Source: Aliarcobacter faecis
GTDB lineage: Bacteria; Campylobacterota; Campylobacteria; Campylobacterales; Arcobacteraceae
DNA: 64,000 nt
Reading direction: 5' to 3'
NCBI RefSeq assembly: GCF_013201705.1
Contig: NZ_CP053837.1
Span: 1,178,001 to 1,242,000 of the forward strand
Position 1 is the first letter of the stretch, and every line of letters starts with the position of its first letter. Shown piece after piece: positions 48,844-56,113 of the stretch. A program made the translations under genes and the position numbers. Below the pieces are notes generated by a model, which made no database searches, was not told where the DNA came from, and worked only from the letters and a program-made list of their open reading frames with translations.

Positions 48844-49572
48844 ATGATAATAATTCCAGCAAGACTAAATTCTAGCCGATTTGCAAATAAAATTTTAGTA
48901 GATATTATGGGACTTCCTATGGTTATAAGAACTGCAAAACAAGTTAGCTCACTAGACAAAGTTATAATTGCAACAGATAGCCAAGAAGTTATGACTTTAG
49001 CAAAAACTCATGGTTTTGAAGCAGTAATGACTTCAATAGAGCATAATAGTGGAACAGATAGAATAAATGAAGCTGTAAATAATCTAAATTTAAGTGATGA
49101 TGAAATTATAGTAAATGTTCAAGCTGATGAACCTTTTATTGAAATTGATGTTGTAAAAGCTGTAATAAATAAAGTTATGGAAGTAAAAGATTGTCCAAAT
49201 ACATTAATAACTTCTTGCTATAAAGAGGTTTCTAGCCAAAATGCAGATGATCCAAATTTAGTAAAAGTTGTATTAAATAACCTTAATGAAGCTATATACT
49301 TTTCAAGATCAAAAATTCCATATCATAGAGATCATAGTGAGAATTCTAGCTATTTTGGGCATTTGGGAATTTATGGATTTACAAAAAAATCTTTAAATAC
49401 ATTTTGTAGCTTAGACTCTTCAAAACTAGAAAATATAGAAAAATTAGAGCAACTAAGAGCTATTGACAATGGATATAAAATTGCTATGGTAAAAGTAGAA
49501 TCAAAATCCTTTGGAATAGATACTCAAGAAGATTTAAATAGAGCTTTAAAGATATTTACAAATGAAAAATAG
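48844..49572 (+). CDS. kdsB: CMP-KDO synthetase (3-deoxy-manno-octulosonate cytidylyltransferase)
   Basis: KdsB activates KDO with CTP for the LPS inner core. The 242-residue protein has IIPARLNSSRFANKILVDIMGLPMV-type N-terminal CTP-binding motifs (PARLNSSRF and KxL), VNVQADEPFI near residue 90, and a YFSRSKIPYHRD region near 160. It overlaps the NlpC/P60 lipoprotein start by 11 bases. Confidence 0.94.
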   Translation: MIIIPARLNSSRFANKILVDIMGLPMVIRTAKQVSSLDKVIIATDSQEVMTLAKTHGFEAVMTSIEHNSGTDRINEAVNNLNLSDDEIIVNVQADEPFIEIDVVKAVINKVMEVKDCPNTLITSCYKEVSSQNADDPNLVKVVLNNLNEAIYFSRSKIPYHRDHSENSSYFGHLGIYGFTKKSLNTFCSLDSSKLENIEKLEQLRAIDNGYKIAMVKVESKSFGIDTQEDLNRALKIFTNEK

Positions 49573-50863
49573 TATGTTAAGAAATATCAAACTTCTTAGT
49601 TTTACTCTTTTTATATCGCTATTTTTAGCAGCTTGTAGTACAAAAGATGTAAAACCAAAATCTGAATTTCCTATAATAAAAAATGATTTATCTACTCTTT
49701 CTAGTAGTGCTGATGATAATTTTATAAATCAGGAAAAAGCTACTATTGAATTCTTAACAAAATACTTCAATCCATGGAATTCCTCAAAACTTTCATATCC
49801 AAAAAATGAAGCTATGTGGGGGATTTCTTATAAAAATAAAAAAATTTACTTAGAGAATCATCAACTTGCAACTAAAGAGTGGTTTGATAAACTTATAAAT
49901 AATACAAATTTCGATGAGTATAATTTAAATGTAAAAAAAGCGATAACTCTAAAAAATACAAATGTAAGAGTAATGCCTACAAATTCGCCATTTTTTTATA
50001 ATCCAAAACTTCCAGGAGAAGGATTTCCATTTGATTATAACCAAAATTCACTACTTAAAATTAATACTCCATTAATAGTTTCTCATCTCTCACTTGATAG
50101 AGCTTGGGCTTATGTTGAATCTCATTTTGTAGGTGGTTGGGTTGATATAAACAATATAGCTTTTGTTGATGAAAATTTTATAAAGGAATTTAAAACTTCA
50201 AATTACTTTATAAGTACAAAAGAGAAATTTCCTATTTATGACCCAATATTTAGAGAATATGTAAAATTAGGTTCTATTTTTCCAAAAAAAGATAATAAAT
50301 TTATAATTGCTAAAAATGACGAATATCAAAATGCAAAGATTTTATATATAGATTTAAATCCTGATGAAGTTACAAAAATGCCACTTAAAAATAGTAGTGA
50401 AAATCGAATAAAGATTTTAGAAACTTTATTAGATGAGCCTTATGGTTGGGGTGGTTTATTAAATAATAGAGATTGTTCAAGCTTTACTCAAGACTATTTT
50501 TCAGTATTTGGGAAATATCTTCATAGAAATTCAAAAGCCCAAACTACAAATGGAAAATATTTTGATATGTCAAACTTAAGTCTTGATGAGAAAAAAGAGT
50601 TCATAAGAAAAAATGGTGTTCCTTTTTCTACTTTGGTTTATTTAAAAGGACATATTATGTTATACATTGGGCAAAAAGATAAAGAACCTCTTGTTGCACA
50701 TAATGTTTGGAGCATAAGATTAAAAGATAAAAATAATCAAGAATTTAGGCATATTATAGGAAAAGCCTCTCTTACAACTTTAGAACCTGGAATTGAACTA
50801 GAAGGTTTTACAAAAGATAGTAATATTCTAAATAAAGTTCTAGGAATAACAATCTTAAATTAA
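49562..50863 (+). CDS. NlpC/P60 peptidoglycan hydrolase lipoprotein with SH3 domains
   Basis: A 433-residue lipoprotein with lipobox LAAC (acylated Cys at residue 25). Middle segments (about 130-270) fit the SH3_6/SH3_7 domains that bind wall peptides (KNTNVRVMPTNSPFFYN, WAYVESHFVGGWVDINNI). The C-terminal NlpC/P60 domain has its catalytic Cys in NNRDCSSF (near 303), the His in KGHIMLYIG (near 365) and a third His/Asn in AHNVW. NlpC/P60 enzymes cut between D-gamma-Glu and diaminopimelate. The gene overlaps kdsB. Confidence 0.88.
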   Translation: MKNSMLRNIKLLSFTLFISLFLAACSTKDVKPKSEFPIIKNDLSTLSSSADDNFINQEKATIEFLTKYFNPWNSSKLSYPKNEAMWGISYKNKKIYLENHQLATKEWFDKLINNTNFDEYNLNVKKAITLKNTNVRVMPTNSPFFYNPKLPGEGFPFDYNQNSLLKINTPLIVSHLSLDRAWAYVESHFVGGWVDINNIAFVDENFIKEFKTSNYFISTKEKFPIYDPIFREYVKLGSIFPKKDNKFIIAKNDEYQNAKILYIDLNPDEVTKMPLKNSSENRIKILETLLDEPYGWGGLLNNRDCSSFTQDYFSVFGKYLHRNSKAQTTNGKYFDMSNLSLDEKKEFIRKNGVPFSTLVYLKGHIMLYIGQKDKEPLVAHNVWSIRLKDKNNQEFRHIIGKASLTTLEPGIELEGFTKDSNILNKVLGITILN

Positions 50864-50877
50864 AAAGCTTAAAAGAT

Positions 50878-51162
50878 TTACTCTTCTAAGCCCTCTTTAT
50901 CTATTTTTTGTTCAATTTGAACAAGAGGATTAAATAATAAAGAATCAATAATTTGATTCTTAAATTTCATATCTTCAAGCTGTTGAGATAAAAACTTATT
51001 CTCTTCTTGAAGTGAAATATAGTGAGCATAAAGTTTATTTATATCTTTACTTGTATAATAAATATTATTTGCAAAATATATTTTTGGTAAAAAAAGAATT
51101 CCAGCTAAAATAAATAGAAAAAATACGATAAAAAGTGAATTAGTTGAATTTAATTTACTCAA
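50878..51162 (-). CDS. FtsL-like small membrane protein
   Basis: A 94-residue bitopic protein with one membrane helix (about 11-30) and a coiled-coil-like tail (ISLQEENKFLSQQLEDMKFKNQI). The size, topology and position directly downstream of rsmH (8-base overlap) match the divisome protein FtsL, which lies after rsmH in many bacteria. Sequence identity in FtsL is always low, so the call depends on position and shape. Confidence 0.65.
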   Translation of the reverse strand: MSKLNSTNSLFIVFFLFILAGILFLPKIYFANNIYYTSKDINKLYAHYISLQEENKFLSQQLEDMKFKNQIIDSLLFNPLVQIEQKIDKEGLEE

Positions 51163-52060
51163 ATTTAAATATCCTTAATTTTGAACTTCTGCTTCTTGGA
51201 TTTTGTTTTATCTCATTTTGGCTTGGTATTATAGGCTTTTTTGTAATAATTTTACCTAAAGCATGGTTATTACCACATTCACATCTAAAAACACCTTCTG
51301 GACAAATACAATTTTGACTCCATTTTTTAAAGTAGTTTTTTACAATTCTATCTTCAAGAGAATGAAAAGAGATAATTCCAACTATACAATCTTTAAATTT
51401 TGCTTTTTGTATTGAATCAAAAAGCCTTTCAAGTACACCCAACTCATTATTTACTTCAATTCTAATTGCTTGAAAAACTAAAGTTGCTGGATGAATTTTA
51501 CCTTTTGGCATCTTTTTATACAAAAACTCTGCTAACTCTTTTGAGCTATAAAAAGGGCGATTTGAAACTATCAAAGAAGCTATTTTTTTATACTCTCTTA
51601 CCTCTCCATACTCTTTTAAAATTCTCTCTAAATCAGTTTGAGAATAACTATTTACAACGGTTGCTGCATCTAAGGATTGATTTTGATCCATTCTCATATC
51701 TAAAGTCATAGAGTTGAAACTAAATCCTCTTTCAAGTTTATCAAGTTGTAAAGATGAAACCCCAATATCAGCTAAAATTCCTTTTATATTATATGTTTCA
51801 AATTTTGGAATTACATTTTCAAAATTTCCTTTGTTAAATACAACTCTACTTTCAAACTCTTTTAATCTATTCTTAGAAAATTCCAAAGCTTCATCATCTT
51901 GGTCATTACATATTAGTTTTATATTTGTATTTTGTTTTAATAAACCACTACTATGCCCAGCATATCCTGTTGTACAATCTATTATAAAACCATCATCTAT
52001 ATCTTTAAAAGTTTCTAAAACTTCATTATATAAAACTGGTATATGTGGGATTTCTTGCAA
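51155..52060 (-). CDS. rsmH: 16S rRNA m4C1402 methyltransferase
   Basis: RsmH methylates N4 of C1402 in 16S rRNA. The protein has HIPVLYNEVLETF at the N-terminus, DCTTGYAGHSSGLL (SAM motif I), FNKGNFENV, ADIGVSSLQLDKLERGFSF, and a C-terminal ISFHSLEDRIVKNYFK, followed by a Cys-rich tail (CICPEGVFRCECG). I take the TTG at 52060 as start because AAAAGGAC lies 5 bases upstream, giving 301 residues. The ATG at 52096 would add 12 residues with no ribosome site. Confidence 0.92.
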   Translation of the reverse strand: MQEIPHIPVLYNEVLETFKDIDDGFIIDCTTGYAGHSSGLLKQNTNIKLICNDQDDEALEFSKNRLKEFESRVVFNKGNFENVIPKFETYNIKGILADIGVSSLQLDKLERGFSFNSMTLDMRMDQNQSLDAATVVNSYSQTDLERILKEYGEVREYKKIASLIVSNRPFYSSKELAEFLYKKMPKGKIHPATLVFQAIRIEVNNELGVLERLFDSIQKAKFKDCIVGIISFHSLEDRIVKNYFKKWSQNCICPEGVFRCECGNNHALGKIITKKPIIPSQNEIKQNPRSRSSKLRIFKFE

Positions 52061-52116
52061 ATTAGTCCTTTTATCAAAATTGATATATAATAGCAAAAAT
52101 TTATTTAAGGCTTAAA

Positions 52117-52695
52117 ATGATTGACCAAAATACAATACAACTACTCTCTGATTTATCTTTTTCTATGTTTAGTAAAAACTTTTTTGGTATTTATCATGGC
52201 TCACTTTCAGCAAAATTGGATCAATTTAATTTTATGATAAATACTAAAGATGCTGTTTTTGATAATATAAATGAGAACTCTTTTTGTACTTTAAACATAA
52301 ATAAACAAGACTTTAGATGGAATATAGCAAGTATGGAAGCTCATGTTCACTCTACAATATATACAAATATTCATGAAGCAAAATATATAGCATTTGGTAT
52401 GCCTATTTATACAACTGCTTATAGCCTTGTAAATGATAATATAATATTCGAAGACTATTTTGGAAAAACAATGTTTGGAGAAATTTCTATTTATAATCCT
52501 GGTGATTTTTCTACATGGTATAAAAGAAATGCTTTAGAAATTACGAAATATCTAAAAAACTCTCCCAATAATATGATGATTATAAAAGGTGTTGGAACTT
52601 ATATCTATGATAGAGATATTCATGAACTTGTAAAAAAAATAGCTATTTTAGAAAACTCTTGTAGGCTTTTAAGCATAAAAAGTACTTTCAAATGA
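52117..52695 (+). CDS. Class II aldolase/adducin-like protein
   Basis: A 192-residue protein with the class II aldolase/adducin outline: GIYHGSLSAKLDQFNFMINTKDAVF near the N-terminus (GN/GS box and a substrate loop), EAHVHSTIYTN near residue 92 with two metal-binding His, and a C-terminal KKIAILENSCRLL helix. The usual third metal His near position 150 seems to be replaced (GVGTYIYDRDIHEL), so it may bind its metal differently or not catalyse at all. Divergent from rsmH across a 56-base gap. Confidence 0.75.
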   Translation: MIDQNTIQLLSDLSFSMFSKNFFGIYHGSLSAKLDQFNFMINTKDAVFDNINENSFCTLNINKQDFRWNIASMEAHVHSTIYTNIHEAKYIAFGMPIYTTAYSLVNDNIIFEDYFGKTMFGEISIYNPGDFSTWYKRNALEITKYLKNSPNNMMIIKGVGTYIYDRDIHELVKKIAILENSCRLLSIKSTFK

Positions 52696-52807
52696 ATAAA
52701 TTAATAATTTTTATATAATTTTATATCTGTAAGCCCCAATATTTCAGCTTTATTAAAGTTTTTTTACTATAAAGTTTTCACAATTTATTTAAAAAAAGGA
52801 GTTATAG

Positions 52808-53083
52808 ATGAATAAGGCTGAATTTATAGATGCAGTTGCAACTAAAGCAGGATTATCTAAAAAAGATGCAAAGGGTGCTGTTGATGCAGTATTAGATACT
52901 ATTACTGAGGCTTTAGTTAAAAAAGATTCTGTAAGTTTTATTGGTTTTGGTACATTTACTACTGCTGGAAGAGCTGCAAGAACAGCAAAAGTTCCAGGAA
53001 CAACAAAAACAGTTGAAGTTCCAGCTACAACAGTAGCTAAATTTAAAGTTGGAAAAGCTTTAAAAGACGCTGTTGCTAAATAA
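52808..53083 (+). CDS. hup: HU-family DNA-binding protein
   Basis: A 91-residue histone-like nucleoid protein. MNKAEFIDAVATKAGLSKKDA is typical, FIGFGTFTTAGRAARTAKVPG is the DNA-binding arm region of the HU/IHF family, and the end is KVGKALKDAV. The abundance of Ala and Lys is normal. AAAAAGGAG precedes the ATG. It has its own promoter region (52,696-52,807, AT-rich, no other feature seen) and a strong terminator. Confidence 0.93.
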   Translation: MNKAEFIDAVATKAGLSKKDAKGAVDAVLDTITEALVKKDSVSFIGFGTFTTAGRAARTAKVPGTTKTVEVPATTVAKFKVGKALKDAVAK

Positions 53084-53086
53084 TAT

Positions 53087-53123
53087 AAAAAAGACTAAGC
53101 TATTTATAGTTTAGTCTTTTTTT
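53087..53123 (+). terminator. Intrinsic terminator after hup
   Basis: AAAAAAGACTAA pairs with TTAGTCTTTTTTT around a loop that itself can extend the stem (GCTAT with ATAGT). The final T run ends right where the tRNA gene begins. Confidence 0.88.
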
Positions 53124-53209
53124 GCCTGTATGATGAAATTGGTAGACATGCTAGATTCAAAATCTGGTTCCCCTTGGGAGTGTCGGTTCGACTCCGACTA
53201 CAGGTACCA
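53124..53209 (+). tRNA. tRNA-Leu (anticodon CAA)
   Basis: An 86-base type II tRNA. The acceptor stem is GCCTGTA (53124-53130) with TACAGGT (53199-53205), the first pair being G-U. The anticodon stem CTAGA/TCTGG holds the 7-base loop TTCAAAA with anticodon CAA at 53158-53160. There is a long variable arm (CCCTTGGGAG region), TTCGACT in the T loop, and an encoded CCA. It reads UUG leucine codons. Confidence 0.93.
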
Positions 53210-53898
53210 CTCAACAATTTTTACAAATCCTCTATTTTCAATTTTATAAAATTTTTTTAACCTAAAATAAGATATATAATAAAGATGATATTATTAAAAT
53301 AAAATTGCTAAGTAATTAAAAATACTAAAAAACTATTTTCTAACCAGTCCCTTATAACTCGTTCCTGCGGGGTTACACGACAATGGAAGAGAGAATAAAC
53401 TTTGACTTTAATGAAGTTTTAGAACAATTTAAAAATGGTAAAAATCTTACAGGTAAAGATGGACTTTTAGCTCCACTTATCAAACAACTAACAGAAGCTA
53501 CTTTAGAAGCAGAAGTAGAATCACATATTGCTAATGATATCCTTTCTGGAACAAGAAATAGAAAAAATGGTGTAAATAAAAAAACTATTAAAGGTCTATC
53601 TAATGGTTCTTTTGAACTTGAAACACCAAGAGATAGGAATGGAACATTCGAACCTCAAATAGTAAAAAAACATCAGACTACAATCTCAAATGAAATAGAA
53701 GAAAAAATACTTTCAATGTATGGACTTGGAATGAGTTATACAGATATATCTTCACATATTGAATAGATATATCAAGTATCTATTTCAACTGCAACAATAA
53801 GTACTATTACTGATAAAATTATAGATAGAGTAAAAGCTTGGCAAAGTAGACCATTAGATTCTATATATCCATTTGTTTGGTTAGATGCAATACATTAT

Positions 53899-53921
53899 CT
53901 TGTGCTTGCACTCTCTTCGAG
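53899..53921 (+). repeat. 23-base insertion, copy 1
   Basis: Sequence: 18-base invariant part CTTGTGCTTGCACTCTCT, two variable bases (TC), then GAG. It separates codons TAT and AAA of the transposase (Tyr-Lys). About 52% GC against a very AT-rich background. It contains a perfect palindrome, GTGC-TT-GCAC. The right-hand flank is AAAA. Confidence 0.85.
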
Positions 53922-54241
53922 AAAATCAAAGATGGTGGGAAATATGTTTCAAAAGCTGTTTACACAGTTTTAGGTGTAAATATGGAGGGCAAAAAAGATA
54001 TATTAGGACTTTACCTTTCAGAGTCTGAAGGAGCTAACTTCTGGCTTTCAGTTCTTACAGATTTAAACAATAGAGGCTTACAAGATATTTTAATTGCATC
54101 TGTTGATGGATTAAAAGGATTTCCAGAAGCAATAAAAACTATTTTTCCTAAAACAGAAGTGCAACTTTGTATTATTCATCAAATAAGAAATTCTATTCGT
54201 TATGTTGCTTCCAAGAATCATAAAGAGTTCATGAAAGATTT

Positions 54242-54264
54242 CTTGTGCTTGCACTCTCTTTGAG
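54242..54264 (+). repeat. 23-base insertion, copy 2
   Basis: Same 18-base part and same orientation as the first copy, with TT as the variable pair and then GAG. It interrupts a leucine codon (TTA split TT|A) between Asp and Lys of the transposase. The right-hand flank is AAAG. Confidence 0.85.
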
Positions 54265-54616
54265 AAAGCCAGTTTATCAAGCTGTTTCAAAAGAAATAGC
54301 AGAAGAAGCACTTCTTTTACTTGATGAGAAATGGGGAAAACTTTATCCAATAGTGCTTCAATCTTGGAATAATAAATGGGAGAATTTATCTGTTTATTTC
54401 AAATACCCACCAGAGATTAGAAAAGTAATTTATACAACAAATATTATTGAATCAGTACATAGACAATTTAGGAAACTTACTAAGACTAAAGGTGCATTTC
54501 CAAATGAGAACAGCTTATTAAAATTGCTTTATATGGGAATGAAAAATGCTACAAAAAAGTGGAATATGCCAATGTGGAACTGGAACTTAACACTTTCACA
54601 ATTAGCAATATTTTTT

Positions 54617-54639
54617 CTCACAGAGAGTGCAAGCACAAG
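54617..54639 (-). repeat. 23-base insertion, copy 3 (inverted)
   Basis: The complement of the same element, with GT as the variable pair. On the plus strand it reads CTC, two bases, then AGAGAGTGCAAGCACAAG. It separates Phe and Glu codons of the transposase. In element orientation the right-hand flank is again AAAA. Confidence 0.85.
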
Positions 54640-54834
54640 GAAGGTAGATTGGATAGTGAACTTAAAATTTAAGTTTGGGTGCGATAGGATTTCTCCTATC
54701 AGAATTACTTTGACACGAAATATTTAACGGTCTCAATTAGTTTAATATGGTAGTGTAAAACTAACTGTGTAAATTCAAAAAAGTAAATCTATTAGATACA
54801 ATTTATCTAGTAGATTTTATTTAAGGATTTACAA

Positions 54835-56083
54835 ATGAATATATTAAATAAAGAAGAATTAAGAAGACAAATCAGAGAAGGGAAAGAAATATCATTAGAT
54901 GGTATTTTAGAAGAATTTAAGTCTCTTCTTAGAGAATCACTACAAACAGCAAGTGAAGAAGAGCTTACTTCTCACTTGGGTTATGATAAACATCAAGAGT
55001 CTGATAATCCAAATTATCGTAATGGACATAATAAAAAATCATTAAAAACAAAATATGGTCAAGTAGATGTATCAATTCCAAGAGATAGAGATGGAACATT
55101 TTATCTCCCTTTGGTCGCTACAGCAAGCTAAGGAACCAAAATTAGTACCTAAAAGAGAGAGAATATTAAAAGGTAGTGAAGAGTTAATACTTTCACTTTA
55201 TGCAAAAGGAATGAGTGTAGCTGATATAAGTTCTCACCTTGATGATTTGTATGGTTATCAACTATCAGAACAGACAATTTCAAATATAACTAAAGCTATT
55301 ATGGATAAAGCTAAGGAGTGGCAAAATCATCCACTATAAGCAATATATCCAATAATCTTTATGGATGCAACTGTATTAAAAATAAGAGTAGATAGAATAG
55401 TTAAAAATATTGCAGCATATATAATGCTTGGAATTACAATTGATGGTAAAAAAGAGATACTAGGAATTTATCTAGGAGAGAATGAAACAAGTAAATATTG
55501 GTTAATACTTTTAAATGAATTAAAAAATAGAGGTGTTGAGGATGTTCTTATCTTCGCTATTGATGGCTTAAATGGATTTAATCAAGCTATAGAAGCTGTT
55601 TATCCTAAAGCTGAAATACAAAGATGTATCGTTCATCAAATTCGTTCTTCTCTTCGATATGTTTCTTGGAAAGATAGAAAAGTAGTGGCTCGTGAATTAA
55701 AGACAATTTATACTGCTAAAACCGAGGAAGATGCACAATTAGCACTAACGGAATTTAATGATATTTGGGGACAAAAATATCCTCATATAGCTCAATCTTG
55801 GTTAAATAACTGGAATGAATTAACAACTTTTTTCAAATATCCACAGTCAATAAAAACTTTGATCTATACCACAAATCCAATAGAATCATTAAACTCAAAT
55901 ATTAAAAGAAAAACCAAAACTAAAGGTTCATTTCCAACAATAGATTCTGCTTTTAAAATGTTATATCTTTCAACACAGGAGGTTCAGTCAAAATGGGAAA
56001 GAACTAGTATGAGAAATTGGAGTGAAATTTATCCTCAACTTTGCATATTCTTCAGTGAAGTTATGGAAAAATACACAAAGTAA
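54835..56083 (+). pseudogene. IS256-family transposase, broken by a 31-base insertion and a stop codon
   Basis: The joined product is a roughly 405-residue IS256 transposase: EELTSHLGYDKH, GQVDVSIPRDRDGTFEPKLVPKR, IIFMDATVLKIR (first Asp), IFAIDGLNGFNQAI (second Asp), RCIVHQIRSSLRYV, LIYTTNPIESLNSNIKRKTKTKG (Glu). A 31-base insertion at 55102-55132 falls between Phe and Glu of GTF-EPK and shifts the frame. A TAA at 55337-55339 replaces a family Glu codon (PLE-AIYP). Everything else looks intact, including the C-terminus, so decay is recent. Confidence 0.9.
55102..55132 (-). repeat. 31-base insertion in the second IS256 copy
   Basis: The inserted segment, read on the minus strand, begins CTTAGCTTGCTGTAGC and ends GGGAGATA. 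It is about 48% GC. Like the 23-base insertion it starts with CTT plus a palindrome centred on TT (here AGC-TT-GCT) and is followed by AAA. Its removal restores GGA ACA TTT GAA CCA, coding GTFEP. Confidence 0.8.
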
Positions 56084-56113
56084 TTAAAGGCTAATTGGTG
56101 AACTTACACAGTT

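Larger units (their letters stand above)
53383..54681 (+). pseudogene. IS256-family transposase, broken by one stop codon and three 23-base insertions
   Basis: Joining the pieces gives one normal IS256 transposase of about 410 residues: N-terminal LEAEVESHI, FELETPRDRNGTFEPQIV, the catalytic-core WLDAIHYK (first Asp), IASVDGLKGFPEAI (second Asp), QLCIIHQIRNSIRYV, and IYTTNIIESVHRQFRKLTKTKGAFP (Glu). The protein is interrupted by TAG at 53764-53766 (a Glu codon in the family), and by 23-base insertions at 53899-53921, 54242-54264 and 54617-54639. Removing each insertion exactly restores DAIHY-KIKDGG, FMKDLKPVY and AIFFEGRLDSELKI. The start ATG at 53383 lacks a clear ribosome site. Confidence 0.9.
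53306..54712 (+). mobile_element. IS256-family insertion sequence, first copy (decayed)
   Basis: The transposase fragments at 53383-54680 define this element. The outer ends are uncertain. TGCTAAGTAATT near 53310 resembles the inverted complement of the right flank, AATTACTTTGACA near 54700, with about 11 of 13 positions alike, but this is weak. A short hairpin (GATAGGA with TCCTATC) lies just inside the right end at 54681-54698. The element has a nonsense codon and three 23-base insertions, so it cannot make active transposase. Confidence 0.55.

Noticed and set aside
53124-53209. tRNA-Leu as the integration site of a genomic island covering the IS cluster and adhesin
   Set aside because: I see no duplicated tRNA 3' end downstream in the window and no integrase; proximity alone is not enough.
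53341-53382. GC-rich leader read as an integron attC site
   Set aside because: The ends resemble the R boxes only loosely (TCTAAC, GTTACAC) and the inner structure and length do not fit; no integrase in view.
53899-54639. The 23-base inserts as translational bypassing (ribosome hopping) elements
   Set aside because: No matching take-off and landing codons flank the inserts, and the gene also has a true stop codon, so a functional transposase is not expected anyway.
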